64,000 nt of DNA from an uncultured Clostridia bacterium (GCA_944384195.1 CALWSK010000004.1:62001-126000), one strand, 5' to 3'. Shown: positions 35,747-44,839, numbered from the stretch's first letter. Program-made: numbers and translations. The notes: generated by a model from the sequence alone, not told the origin.

Positions 35747-36839
35747 ATGATACTTTATCTCCTAAAACATATACATCAACATTTCTAACACCGTAGTTTA
35801 TAGCGTCTGTATAACTATCTAAAAATACATCTATTTTATTACCTTTAATAGCAGAACCGGTATCGCCTGCTATAGCATATCCATATCCTTCTATATATAG
35901 CTTAGTGCCTATAGGGATAACCCTTGTATCTACAGCTACAACACCTCTTTGAGCTTTCATACCAGATGCAGTAATACCATATCCTTTATCTCCAGGTCTT
36001 TTACCAGTAGATTCTGGGCCGGCTGTATAGGCAGTAGAACGCATATTTAGTTTTTTACTAACAGTAAATACTCCTTTTTCTGTTTTTATAGTATTTTTGC
36101 TAGATACAACTGGAGTAGAAGATTCGTATTGTTTTGTTCCTTTTTCTATAACTTGTGCTATTGGTTGTTTTTTTATTTCTTCTGATATTTTTTCAGAAGA
36201 AACTAATTCATCATTTTTATAAATTTCTTTAGTTTTTATTTCTTTAATACCTTTTTCACCTTTTACTTTTATAAAACTGTTCCCAACATATATATTAGGA
36301 TTCTCTACAGTTTTTGTTTCAAAAGGTATGTCTTCTTGTGTTGTTTTTGTTTTTTCAGTATAGTTAGAAACATATATTTTCATATTATCTTCAACATCTG
36401 CAGCAGAGCTTTGCCCTTCATCTAGGAAAAGATTTTGATTTGTTTCTTCATTAAATTCTTTTAAAGCAACTCCTATTGTAGACTGATTTGTTTTAAAAGA
36501 TTTTTCCTTTTTATTATCTATAACAAATGTAATGTCTTCTGCTTTATTTATTTTTATAATCATATCTCTATCTATAGGTGTGTCAAGAGCTGTATCTATT
36601 ATGTCTTTTTTATCTAATTCTATTTTATTTTTTTCTAAAAGCTCACTAACTGTTTTCATATTAGTGTTGTATACGTGCCATTTGCCATCAATAACTACTC
36701 TAACATCGAATAGTTCTTGTGCATAAGCAGTTAAAGTCCCTATTAGAGTGGAGAAAAACATAGCTAAAGTAAAGAAGATATGTTTTTGTTTTAGCTTAAC
36801 GTTTAAAAGGTTAAGTTTGCCACATAAGTTATTAATCAT
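35745..36839 (-). CDS. yabE: YabE-like secreted protein with DUF348, G5 and 3D domains
   Basis: A 364-residue exported protein. A membrane/signal segment spans about residues 20-42 (ending TAYAQE). Then come ubiquitin-like DUF348 repeats (VRVVIDGKWHVYNTNMKTV; ITFVIDNKKEKSFKTNQSTI), a G5-like region (about 165-240) and a C-terminal 3D domain with VAVDTRVIPIGTKLYIEGYG, AGDTGSAIKGNKIDVFLDSY, whose aspartates are the three-Asp signature of the MltA-like lytic transglycosylases. It resembles YabE and resuscitation-promoting factors and should cut cell-wall glycan. It follows tatD as in Bacillus metS-yabD-yabE. Confidence 0.88.
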   Translation of the reverse strand: MINNLCGKLNLLNVKLKQKHIFFTLAMFFSTLIGTLTAYAQELFDVRVVIDGKWHVYNTNMKTVSELLEKNKIELDKKDIIDTALDTPIDRDMIIKINKAEDITFVIDNKKEKSFKTNQSTIGVALKEFNEETNQNLFLDEGQSSAADVEDNMKIYVSNYTEKTKTTQEDIPFETKTVENPNIYVGNSFIKVKGEKGIKEIKTKEIYKNDELVSSEKISEEIKKQPIAQVIEKGTKQYESSTPVVSSKNTIKTEKGVFTVSKKLNMRSTAYTAGPESTGKRPGDKGYGITASGMKAQRGVVAVDTRVIPIGTKLYIEGYGYAIAGDTGSAIKGNKIDVFLDSYTDAINYGVRNVDVYVLGDKVS

Positions 36840-36857
36840 TAATATTTCCTCCTATAT

Positions 36858-36896
36858 CAGGCCTAAAAGATATATTTTAGAGATTGGTTAGGCCTG
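36858..36896 (-). promoter_or_regulatory. Leader hairpin next to the yabE ribosome site
   Basis: CAGGCCTAA (36858-36866) and TTAGGCCTG (36888-36896), a perfect 9-bp stem, the most GC-rich element of the leader, ends 5 nt before the AGGAGG of yabE. It could stabilise the 5' end or affect translation. Confidence 0.6.
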
Positions 36897-36912
36897 TTTA
36901 TTAAGTGATATT

Positions 36913-36967
36913 AAAAAAAGATATTACTTGAGATGAAACATTTTGTAATCATCACAGGTAATATCTT
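36913..36967 (-). terminator. Terminator of metG-tatD on the minus strand
   Basis: AAGATATTAC and GTAATATCTT form a 10-bp stem, with an inner GATGA/TCATC pair, followed on the minus strand by seven T. The 5' arm contains the -10 box of the yabE promoter. Confidence 0.75.
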
Positions 36968-36991
36968 AACATATTTGTAACAATTATGCAA
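36963..36991 (-). promoter_or_regulatory. Promoter of yabE
   Basis: On the minus strand TTGCAT (36991-36986), 17-bp spacer, TAAGAT (36968-36963). Start of transcription would fall inside the terminator hairpin, so RNA from this promoter cannot form the full stem. Confidence 0.7.
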
Positions 36992-37005
36992 CAAGTTTAT
37001 ATCGT

Positions 37006-37767
37006 TTAATTTATACAAAAAAAGTTTTTAGCTATGTTAAATGTTGTTTTTTCTACAATTTCCTTGTCTATGCTCTTTATTTCTGCGATTTTCTCAACCA
37101 CATAACGCAAATTTTGGGAATTATTTCTTGTTCCACGATGAGGTACTGGTGTTAAATATGGAGCATCTGTTTCTATTAAAATATATTCTAAAGGTATATT
37201 TTCTACTACATTTACAAGGGTTTTAGCATTTTTAAAAGTTATTACTCCTCCAACACCAATATAAAATCCAAGATTTATATATTCTTTTGCTACTTCAAGG
37301 CTACCAGAAAAGGCGTGAACAACACCTTTTCTTACCTTGCTAGCTTTTATTATATCTAGAGTGTCTTTTGTTGCTTCTCTAGAATGAATTATTACAGGTT
37401 TTGTAATATTTTCGCAAATTTTTAACTGATTTTTAAAGACTTCTTTTTGGACTTCTCTATCTGATAAATCATAATAATAATCAAGTCCTATTTCTCCAAG
37501 AGCAACAACCTTATCTTGTTTTAATAAATTTTCTAAAGTTTGATAGTCTTCTTGCTTTACATTTTTTGCTTCGTGTGGATGGACGCCAACAGAGGCATAA
37601 ACAAAAGGATATTTATCGGCAAGTTCTAAACTAGCAAAAGACGATTTTATATCTACTCCTATATTTACTATATATCCAACATTATTTTTATTTAGATCTT
37701 TCAGTAGAGCATCTCTGTCCTCATCATACTGTTTATCATCATAATGAGCGTGTGTATCAAAATACAT
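37006..37767 (-). CDS. tatD: TatD family metal-dependent DNase
   Basis: A 253-residue amidohydrolase-fold nuclease (YabD-like). Metal ligands are FDTHAHYDD (HxH), ALGEIGLDYY (Glu), IIHSREA (His), VVHAFSGS (His) and LIETDAPYLTP (Asp). It is thought to be a 3' to 5' exonuclease in DNA repair or degradation. The start overlaps the metG stop (TAATG). Order metG-tatD-yabE is conserved in Firmicutes. Confidence 0.94.
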   Translation of the reverse strand: MYFDTHAHYDDKQYDEDRDALLKDLNKNNVGYIVNIGVDIKSSFASLELADKYPFVYASVGVHPHEAKNVKQEDYQTLENLLKQDKVVALGEIGLDYYYDLSDREVQKEVFKNQLKICENITKPVIIHSREATKDTLDIIKASKVRKGVVHAFSGSLEVAKEYINLGFYIGVGGVITFKNAKTLVNVVENIPLEYILIETDAPYLTPVPHRGTRNNSQNLRYVVEKIAEIKSIDKEIVEKTTFNIAKNFFCIN

Positions 37768-39740
37768 TATTTTACCTCCGCTCCATCTTCTATTATGTCA
37801 TCATTATCATCTACAGTTATAAGTTTTAAATTATTTTTATCATCACTTGCGGCAAGTATCATACCTTCTGATAATTCTCCGCAAAGTTTAGCAGGTTTTA
37901 GATTTGTAAGCACAACAACCTTTTTGCCTATCATTTCTTCTGTACTATAGTGATTTGCTATACCAGATACGATTTGTAATACTTTATCGCCTACTTTAAC
38001 TTTAGATTTTAATAATTTATTAGATTTTTTAATTTTTTCACATTCTAACACTTTACCCATTTTAAAATCCATTTTCAAAAAGTCTTCAAAGCCTATTTCT
38101 TCTTTACATTCTACATCTTTTTTTGTTTCTTCTTTTTGGTTATTTTCTTTAGCTTTGTTGATATTTTCTTGCTTTATATCTTCAAGTTCTTGTAGCTCTT
38201 TTTCTATATCTATTCTTGGGAAGATAGCATCTTCTTTTAATACTTTTACATCTTTATTCATTTTACCAAATTCATTAGCACTATCCCAAGTTTTAAGAGA
38301 AGCATCTTCTATACAAAGTTGTCTAAATATAGAATTTGCCGTATTTGGCATAGCAGGAGATATAAGGATAGCACAAATTCTAAGTCCTTCTGCTAAAACG
38401 TACATAATATTAGCTAATAAATCTTTTTGAGAATCATCTTTTGCAAGAACCCAAGGAGAAGTTTCATCTATATATTTATTTAATCTTCTTACTAAGTTCC
38501 AAACTTCATTAAGAGCATTACTAAATTGCATTTTGTCCATATATTTTTCTGTATCTATCACTACATTTTTAGTAAACTCTATTATTTCGGAAACATTAGG
38601 AGCTTCTTTTTGAGTAAGTGGAAGTTTATCTCCAAAATATTTTTGAACCATACCAACAGTTCTAGATACTAAGTTTCCAAGGTCATTAGCAAGGTCAAAA
38701 TTGATACGTTCTATAAGAGCCTTGTTAGTAAAGTTTCCGTCTTGTCCAAAAGCCACTTCTCTAAGTAAAAAATATCTTATAGCATCTACTCCATATCTAT
38801 CTATAAGGAGTTTAGGGTCTACTACATTACCTTTAGATTTACTCATTTTGCTTCCATCTATTATAAGCCAGCCGTGTCCAAAAATTTGTTTTGGTAAAGG
38901 TAAATCAAGAGCCATAAGCATAGCAGGCCATATTATAGTATGAAATCTTACTATTTCCTTACCTACAACGTGAACATCTGCAGGCCAATATTTTTTAAAA
39001 TCGCTATCATCATCAGAGCCATATCCAAGAGCAGTTATATAATTTGAAAGAGCATCTATCCATACATAAACTACGTGTCCTTCATCAAATGTAACAGGTA
39101 TACCCCATTTAAAAGAAGTTCTAGATACACATAAATCTTCAAGCCCTGGTTTTAAAAAGTTGTTTATCATTTCATTTTTTCTAGAGGCAGGGCTTATGAA
39201 GTCTTCGTTTTCTTCTATATGTTTTATAAGAGCATCTTGATATTTGCTAAGTCTAAAGAAATAACTTTCTTCTTTTACATTATGAACTTCTCTTCCACAA
39301 TCTGGACACTTTCCATCTTTAAGTTGGCTTTCTGTAAAAAATGTTTCACAAGGTGTGCAGTAAAGTCCTTCATAGTGTCCTTTATAGATATCTCCCTTAT
39401 CATAAAGAGCTTTAAATATTTTTTGAACTGCTTTAACGTGTTTTTCATCAGTAGTTCTTATATAGTAGTCATAGTTTATATCTAATAGTTTCCATAGTTC
39501 TTTCATATGCTCTGTTATATGGTCTACATATTCTTTAGGGGATATGCCTTTTTGCTTTGCTGCTTCTTCTATTTTCTGGCCGTGTTCATCAGAACCAGTT
39601 AAAAATTTTACATCATATCCACGAAGCTTTTTATATCTTGCCATAGTATCGGCAGCTATTGTACAGTAAGAATGTCCAATATGAAGATAGTTATTTGTAT
39701 AGTATATAGGTGTTGTTATATAAAATTTTTCTTTTTCCAT
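37767..39740 (-). CDS. metG: Methionine-tRNA ligase with C-terminal tRNA-binding domain
   Basis: A 657-residue class I synthetase. The HIGH motif is NYLHIGHSYC; KMSKS is present as GSKMSKSKGN. A zinc knuckle is visible with CTPC and CPDC (about residues 127-147). The C-terminal 110 residues, from IGFEDFLKMDFKMGKVLECE, form an OB-fold EMAP/Trbp111 domain that dimerises the enzyme and binds tRNA. It charges both initiator and elongator tRNA-Met. No T-box leader is seen in the 5' region. Confidence 0.97.
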   Translation of the reverse strand: MEKEKFYITTPIYYTNNYLHIGHSYCTIAADTMARYKKLRGYDVKFLTGSDEHGQKIEEAAKQKGISPKEYVDHITEHMKELWKLLDINYDYYIRTTDEKHVKAVQKIFKALYDKGDIYKGHYEGLYCTPCETFFTESQLKDGKCPDCGREVHNVKEESYFFRLSKYQDALIKHIEENEDFISPASRKNEMINNFLKPGLEDLCVSRTSFKWGIPVTFDEGHVVYVWIDALSNYITALGYGSDDDSDFKKYWPADVHVVGKEIVRFHTIIWPAMLMALDLPLPKQIFGHGWLIIDGSKMSKSKGNVVDPKLLIDRYGVDAIRYFLLREVAFGQDGNFTNKALIERINFDLANDLGNLVSRTVGMVQKYFGDKLPLTQKEAPNVSEIIEFTKNVVIDTEKYMDKMQFSNALNEVWNLVRRLNKYIDETSPWVLAKDDSQKDLLANIMYVLAEGLRICAILISPAMPNTANSIFRQLCIEDASLKTWDSANEFGKMNKDVKVLKEDAIFPRIDIEKELQELEDIKQENINKAKENNQKEETKKDVECKEEIGFEDFLKMDFKMGKVLECEKIKKSNKLLKSKVKVGDKVLQIVSGIANHYSTEEMIGKKVVVLTNLKPAKLCGELSEGMILAASDDKNNLKLITVDDNDDIIEDGAEVK

Positions 39741-39926
39741 AGTATCAATCCTTTATATATATTTTTTTATTTAATAATTATATATTATTTTTTTCCAAAA
39801 ATCAAAATAAAAACTATAAAAAAGTATATTATTAATATTAACTTTTATTTTTATATATTATTTATTAGAAAGTATTAAATAATATATATTTATAATAAAA
39901 TATTAATTAATACGATAATTAATTTA

Positions 39927-39955
39927 TTGACATTGTTAAATTAATGTTCTATATT
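39927..39955 (+). promoter_or_regulatory. Strong sigma-A type promoter of the nicotinamidase-like gene
   Basis: TTGACA, 17-bp spacer, TATATT, 53 bp before the start. ATTAAT repeats surround it and may be operators. Confidence 0.75.
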
Positions 39956-40007
39956 AATTTTAGTATTAAAAATAAAATATAAATAATGTTTTTATAGGGA
40001 GGAAAAT

Positions 40008-40550
40008 ATGAAAGAAGCTCTTATAATTATAGATTATCAATATGATTTTGTAGCAGAAGATGGATTATTAACTGTAGGTCAAAACGCAAGAGATATAGAG
40101 GATAATATTTATAGCTTAGCTCTTGGGTGTTTAGATAAAAATAAAGATATAATATTTACATTAGATAGTCATAACAGAGAAAACTGGGATAATCATCCAG
40201 AAAGTAAAAGTTTTAATATACATTGTGAAAAAGGAACTAAGGGTCAAGAACCTTATGGAAAATTAAATGATATCAAAGAAAAGTGCATAATAATAGAAAA
40301 GAAAGGATATTGTATAGATACTAATGATTTAGATGATATTGTGAATAAATATGATGATATTATTCTTTGTGGGGTAGTAACTGATATTTGTGTGTTACAA
40401 ACGGCTATAGCTCTTTATAATGCTTATGTAAATAAAAATAAAAAAGTAAAATTAAAATTAAAAAAATCTGCTTGTGCCTCTTTTGATAATGATAAACATA
40501 ATTTTTCAATAGACTATATGAAAAATATTTTAGGTATGGAGATAATTTAG
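40008..40550 (+). CDS. Cysteine hydrolase, nicotinamidase-like
   Basis: A 180-residue isochorismatase-fold enzyme. The triad is Asp9 in IIDYQYDF, a lysine near residue 98-99 and Cys128 in GVVTDICVLQTA with the usual cis-peptide VVTD. Asp53, His55 and His72 (TLDSHNREN, FNIHCEKGTKG) match the metal site of nicotinamidase PncA rather than isochorismatase. It probably converts nicotinamide to nicotinate for NAD salvage; related ureidoacrylate-type hydrolases are the alternative. The start follows GGGAGGAAA. Confidence 0.8.
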   Translation: MKEALIIIDYQYDFVAEDGLLTVGQNARDIEDNIYSLALGCLDKNKDIIFTLDSHNRENWDNHPESKSFNIHCEKGTKGQEPYGKLNDIKEKCIIIEKKGYCIDTNDLDDIVNKYDDIILCGVVTDICVLQTAIALYNAYVNKNKKVKLKLKKSACASFDNDKHNFSIDYMKNILGMEII

Positions 40551-40553
40551 AGT

Positions 40554-41264
40554 ATGTCTAAAAATTTAAAACGAATTATTCTTATAGTTTTAAGCGTTAT
40601 AATAGTTTTATTTAGTGTAGCTATAGCAGGAATATATATATATTCTTTAGATTATTATAAAGCAGATGATATTGCAAATAGTTTATTAAATTTAGAAAAT
40701 ATAAAACAAGAAGATGATATAATAAGTATATCTTCAGATAATTCTGATATAGGTATAATTTTTTATCCAGGAGCAAAAGTAGAATATATTTCATATCTTC
40801 CTATTTTAGAAAAATTATCACAAAATGGATATAACTGCTTTTTACCAAAGATGCCTTTAAATTTCGCTTTTCTAGGTAAAAATATTGCAGATAATATTAT
40901 AAACGATAATCCCCAGATAAAAACTTGGTATATGGCTGGACATTCTCTTGGTGGAGCTATAGCAAGTGGCTATACTGCGGATAATCTTGATAAGATAGAA
41001 GGGCTTATTTTATTAGGTGCGTACATATATAAAGATGTTCCTTATGATAAAGCTATCGTTATATATGGTTCTAATGATTTAATACTTGATAAAACTAAAT
41101 TATATGGAAGAGAAAATGAAATAGAGCTAGATGGGGGAAATCACGCAATGTTTGGCAATTATGGAGAGCAAAAAGGTGACGGTAAAGCAGAAATATCAAG
41201 AGAAGAGCAACAACAAAAAACTATATACTTAATAGATGATTTTATAAAACAAAATAATTTTTAA
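40554..41264 (+). CDS. Membrane-anchored alpha/beta hydrolase
   Basis: A 236-residue protein. Residues 7-30 form an N-terminal membrane anchor or signal. The fold motifs are IIFYPGAKVEY, the nucleophile elbow MAGHSLGGAIA with Ser, IYGSNDLILD with the acid and GGNHAMFGNYG with the histidine. This is the Abhydrolase_5 pattern (DLH-like, as in clostridial exported hydrolases); the substrate is unknown. Its start lies only 3 bp after the previous stop with a weak GGAG, so it is translated with it. Confidence 0.78.
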   Translation: MSKNLKRIILIVLSVIIVLFSVAIAGIYIYSLDYYKADDIANSLLNLENIKQEDDIISISSDNSDIGIIFYPGAKVEYISYLPILEKLSQNGYNCFLPKMPLNFAFLGKNIADNIINDNPQIKTWYMAGHSLGGAIASGYTADNLDKIEGLILLGAYIYKDVPYDKAIVIYGSNDLILDKTKLYGRENEIELDGGNHAMFGNYGEQKGDGKAEISREEQQQKTIYLIDDFIKQNNF

Positions 41265-41270
41265 ATATTT

Positions 41271-41305
41271 AAAAACCATATTGAAATTTTTCAATATGGT
41301 TTTTA
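41271..41305 (+). terminator. Intrinsic terminator after the hydrolase
   Basis: AAAAACCATATTGAA (41271-41285) and TTCAATATGGTTTTT (41290-41304) form a 15-bp perfect stem followed by more T. Confidence 0.92.
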
Positions 41306-41608
41306 TTTTTATAGCCGATAATATAGATAATGGTTATTATAATATTTTAGAGAGAAAATCAATATTTATAATTTAATTTTTATATTTTAAATCACCTCCT
41401 AAAGTTTTATAATACATATTATTCAAAACTTATAATAATGTGCCAAGCTTTAGAATTAAAATATTAAAAATAATATATAATATATAAATATAAAATATAT
41501 AGGATATTATAATTTTAAAAATCTATCTTTATATATGATAAATATTGTGGTATAATAAAAATAATTGATAAAAATTGGAATATAAAATAGAATTAATGGA
41601 GGAAAATT
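41306..41608. other. Intergenic region with promoter and an orphan anti-SD-like motif
   Basis: No gene seen. ATCACCTCCT at 41391-41400 equals the 3' end of 16S rRNA (and reads AGGAGGTGAT on the minus strand, but no start codon with an open frame follows). An extended -10 (TGGTATAAT, 41548-41556) probably drives the next gene, 53 bp on. Confidence 0.5.
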
Positions 41609-42937
41609 ATGCAAGCAGTTTGTATATATACAGGAGTTTCTCCTTTTGAACAAAACTTAGACTATATTTTTTCAATCTTTAAAAACACTTTAAACGAACT
41701 TGGTGTTACAGTAGATATGATAGATTTGCCAAAGCTTGAAATAGACTATTTTGATGGAACAAAGCATCCTATAATGGAAACTATTTTTACACACATACAA
41801 AAATCTCAAGGAGTAATATTTGCGACAACTGCCCAAAGATTTTCTATAAATGGTTGTATGCAAACTTTTCTTGAACACTTAGATTATAATATATATGGAG
41901 AAGTTTTGTCTGATAAGCCTTGTATGAATATTATTACTTCTTTAGATAATAGCGAGTATCTTGCAGGTTCATATATGAATACTCTTATAAATAGCCTTGG
42001 AGGATTTGTTCTTAATAATATGACAATATCTAAAGAATATCTAATGGATATAAAAAATTCCGAAGAAATAAAACAAATGATAGAAAGATATGCTGAAGAT
42101 TTTTACCGCAGTTTAAAGCAAAATAGAAAATTTTTTATATCAAGACCTTTTAAAAATTCTGCTATGACAAAGGCAAAGCAAGAAGAAAAGAAGACATATG
42201 ATATACAAGATATAATAAAGCAAGATACTATTATGCAAAATCAGCAACAGCAGATGCAAAATCAAGCACCACAAGCTCAAATGCAAAATGAAAAACAAGT
42301 GAGAAGTCTTACAGGGTCTCAAGTTGCTAATTTGTATAAAAAAGAGGTGGAAAACTCTAACCAAAACTATATTAAAGAACCTAATGTTGATAATATAGTT
42401 CAAAATGTTTATAACAAAAATCAAAATAATATAAATGGTATTTTACAGACTATGAATTCTAATGAGCTTGTGAATAAATATAATAATCAAAGCAAACAAA
42501 ATTTAAATACAAATGTAAATAATTTTAATAATTCACAACAAAATGATATAAATAATATTACAAAAATGATATCTAAAGGTTATGAAAATCAAGAGCAAAA
42601 TATATCGCCTAGCATAAATTCTTTAAAACAAAGAACACAAAGCCTATATCATTACTTCCAACCACAACTAGCTACTGGTATAAACGTAGTTATTCAGCTT
42701 AATATATCGGGAAAAGAAATATTTAATGGCTTTTTGACTATTATAAATGGAGAATGCACATATACAGATGGTTTTAGTCCATCTGCTGATGTTACTATTA
42801 TTTCTGATAGCATAGTATGGCAAGAAGTTTTAGAAGGAAGATGTACATTACAAAAAGCCTTTATGCTTGGAAGACTTAAAGTAAAAGGAAACTTTGTTAT
42901 AATAAGTAAATTTGAACAATTTTTTAAAATAATATAA
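41609..42937 (+). CDS. Flavodoxin-fold / SCP2 domain fusion protein
   Basis: A 442-residue protein. Residues 1-180 resemble an NAD(P)H-dependent FMN reductase or flavodoxin fold (AVCIYTGVSPFEQNLD at the phosphate-loop position; TTAQRFSINGCMQTFLEH matching the flavin-contact helix), though the phosphate loop is not canonical. Residues about 190-335 are a long Gln/Asn-rich, low-complexity linker. Residues 340-442 form an SCP2 sterol-carrier-like domain (FNGFLTIINGECTY, LEGRCTLQKAFMLGRLKVKG). SCP2 domains bind lipids. Role unknown; flavin reduction of, or on, a lipid is a guess. It is followed 12 bp later by dapF. Confidence 0.7.
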   Translation: MQAVCIYTGVSPFEQNLDYIFSIFKNTLNELGVTVDMIDLPKLEIDYFDGTKHPIMETIFTHIQKSQGVIFATTAQRFSINGCMQTFLEHLDYNIYGEVLSDKPCMNIITSLDNSEYLAGSYMNTLINSLGGFVLNNMTISKEYLMDIKNSEEIKQMIERYAEDFYRSLKQNRKFFISRPFKNSAMTKAKQEEKKTYDIQDIIKQDTIMQNQQQQMQNQAPQAQMQNEKQVRSLTGSQVANLYKKEVENSNQNYIKEPNVDNIVQNVYNKNQNNINGILQTMNSNELVNKYNNQSKQNLNTNVNNFNNSQQNDINNITKMISKGYENQEQNISPSINSLKQRTQSLYHYFQPQLATGINVVIQLNISGKEIFNGFLTIINGECTYTDGFSPSADVTIISDSIVWQEVLEGRCTLQKAFMLGRLKVKGNFVIISKFEQFFKII

Positions 42938-42949
42938 GGAGGGGTAGCT

Positions 42950-43786
42950 ATGAAGTTTACAAAAATGCAAGGTTGTGGAAATGACTATGTTTATATAGAT
43001 TGTTTTACACAAAATATAGAAAATCCACAAGATTTAGCTATAAAAATGAGTAATAGAAACTTTGGTGTTGGTTCTGATGGTCTTATCCTTGTTATGCCTT
43101 CTGATGTAGCAGATTGTAGAATGAGAATGTTTAATAGTGATGGTTCTGAATCTGAAATGTGTGGTAATGGGATAAGATGTGTTGGAAAATTTGTTTATGA
43201 TAAGGGGATATGTCAAAAAGATGAGATAACAGTAGAAACTCTTGCCGGCATAAAAACATTATATTTTACAAAAGACGAAAACAATAATGTTTCTATGGTT
43301 AAAGTAAATATGGGAGAGCCTATTTTTAGTCCAGAGCTTATACCGGTTATATCAGAAGAAAATCCAGTAAAAAATTTAAAGCTTAAGGCTTTTGATAAAG
43401 AATTCACTTTTACTTGTGTTTCTATGGGTAATCCACATGCAGTAGCATTTATAGAAAATTTAGATGATTTTGATATAGATAAATATGGAAAAGAATTAGA
43501 GAGTAATAAGGCTTTTCCAAAGCGTGCAAATATAGAATTTGTAGAAGTTTTAGATAAAAATCATCTTAAGATGCGTGTATATGAAAGAGGAAGCGGAGAA
43601 ACTTTAGCTTGTGGCACGGGGACTTGTGCTAGTGTTGTAGCCTCTTTTTTAAATGATAAAAGCAATAGAGAAAATGTAAAAGTAGATTTATTAGGAGGCA
43701 GTTTATATATATCTTGGGATACTGATAATAATGTATATATGACAGGTCCAGCAAAGTTTGTATTTGAAGGGGAATGGTTATTATAA
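42950..43786 (+). CDS. dapF: Diaminopimelate epimerase
   Basis: A 278-residue PLP-independent epimerase. The two catalytic cysteines are in EMCGNGIRCVG and LACGTGTCAS. FTKMQGCGNDYVYID is the N-terminal signature. It converts LL- to meso-diaminopimelate for lysine and peptidoglycan, so the cross-link residue here is meso-DAP. AAGGAGGGG precedes the ATG. It overlaps the PAP2 gene by 13 bp. Confidence 0.96.
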   Translation: MKFTKMQGCGNDYVYIDCFTQNIENPQDLAIKMSNRNFGVGSDGLILVMPSDVADCRMRMFNSDGSESEMCGNGIRCVGKFVYDKGICQKDEITVETLAGIKTLYFTKDENNNVSMVKVNMGEPIFSPELIPVISEENPVKNLKLKAFDKEFTFTCVSMGNPHAVAFIENLDDFDIDKYGKELESNKAFPKRANIEFVEVLDKNHLKMRVYERGSGETLACGTGTCASVVASFLNDKSNRENVKVDLLGGSLYISWDTDNNVYMTGPAKFVFEGEWLL

Positions 43787-44274
43787 CACTAAATGAAAAA
43801 ATTTTTAAATTTATTTTTTCTATAGGATGTAGATATAAAAAAACTACTGTTTTTATAACAAATTTTTCTTGTTATACATTTTTTGTCTTATACGCTTTAG
43901 GGTTTATATATATCTTGTTTTATAAACAGATGCTTTTAAAAAGATATATATTTTATCCTTTTATAACTATATTAATAGCAAAAATGCTTAGAAAAATTAT
44001 AAAATCTAAAAGACCTTTTGAGGCTATGCCTATAAAAAGTCTTATAAAACATAAAGGTGGAAACTCTATGCCTAGTAATCATTCTGCTAGTGCTATGGTT
44101 TTAAGTTTTGCTTTATCTGCTGTATTTCCAAGATTTTCTTTTTTATTTTTTTTATTAGCTATAATAACAGGGATTAGCAGAGTTATGGCAGGAGTACACT
44201 ATCCCTTAGATATTATTTTTGGGTTTTTTATAGGAAGTATTTTTGGAATGCTAGGGTTTTTTAGCTTTTTTTAA
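43774..44274 (+). CDS. PAP2 family membrane phosphatase
   Basis: A 166-residue membrane protein. All three PAP2 motifs are visible: KIIKSKRPFE (KxxxxxxRP), MPSNHSAS (PSxH) and SRVMAGVHYPLDIIFG (SRxxxxxHxxxD). About five spans. Members remove phosphate from undecaprenyl diphosphate or phosphatidate at the outer face. The start overlaps dapF in a different frame. Undecaprenyl-pyrophosphatase is the most likely role beside wall genes, but this is inference. Confidence 0.85.
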   Translation: MVIITLNEKIFKFIFSIGCRYKKTTVFITNFSCYTFFVLYALGFIYILFYKQMLLKRYIFYPFITILIAKMLRKIIKSKRPFEAMPIKSLIKHKGGNSMPSNHSASAMVLSFALSAVFPRFSFLFFLLAIITGISRVMAGVHYPLDIIFGFFIGSIFGMLGFFSFF

Positions 44275-44284
44275 AGAGGTTTTT

Positions 44285-44839
44285 ATGGATATAGAAATTA
44301 TAAATGAAATATTAAAAGGTAATACAAATGCGTTTGAGCTTCTTATAGATAAATATGAAAAAATGGTTTATAATTTAGCCTTTAGAATGTTAAATAACAC
44401 TTTAGACGCCGAAGATATAACTCAAGATGTTTTTATTAAGCTTTATAAAAATATTGAAAAATGTAGTGGGAAACAAAGTATTAAAACTTGGGTTTATACA
44501 ATAGCATATAATAGTTGTATAGATGAGCTTAGGAAGAAAAAAGGTAAAAATTATATTTCTTTAGATAAAAATATTGAAGGAGAAGATAAAAGCTTTTCTT
44601 TAGAAATTCCATCTAAAGATTTAAGCCCGGAAGAAGCTGTTTTACAAAAAGAAAATATAAATGAAATAGAAAAAGCTCTTTTAATGATAAATGAACAACA
44701 AAGAGCGCTTATATATTTAAGAGACATAAAAGGACTTAGCTATGTGGATATAGGAGCTATAACAGGGCTAACGTTGGGGACTGTAAAATCTAGGTTAAAT
44801 AGAGCAAGGACTGCTCTAAGAAAAGTTATAAAATTTTAG
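44285..44839 (+). CDS. ECF-type RNA polymerase sigma factor
   Basis: A 184-residue sigma-70 family protein. Region 2 is LAFRMLNNTLDAEDITQDVF with KTWVYTIAYNSCIDELRK, region 4 is LRDIKGLSYVDIGAITGLTL with VKSRLNRARTALRK. This is the SigW/SigV/RpoE-like group. The gene for its probable zinc-binding anti-sigma factor follows after 66 bp. The regulon is unknown; envelope stress is likely given the neighbours. Confidence 0.9.
   Translation: MDIEIINEILKGNTNAFELLIDKYEKMVYNLAFRMLNNTLDAEDITQDVFIKLYKNIEKCSGKQSIKTWVYTIAYNSCIDELRKKKGKNYISLDKNIEGEDKSFSLEIPSKDLSPEEAVLQKENINEIEKALLMINEQQRALIYLRDIKGLSYVDIGAITGLTLGTVKSRLNRARTALRKVIKF

Noticed and set aside
36840..37005. Possible c-di-AMP (ydaO) riboswitch before yabE, as known for related wall hydrolase genes
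   Set aside because: The region is too short and lacks the conserved GGG/AGAGC blocks; it is explained by a terminator, promoter and simple hairpin.
39741..39926. T-box or other leader upstream of metG, or a small gene in this very AT-rich stretch
   Set aside because: No conserved leader motif, no stem of useful strength and no ribosome site with an open frame; only simple AT-rich DNA is seen.
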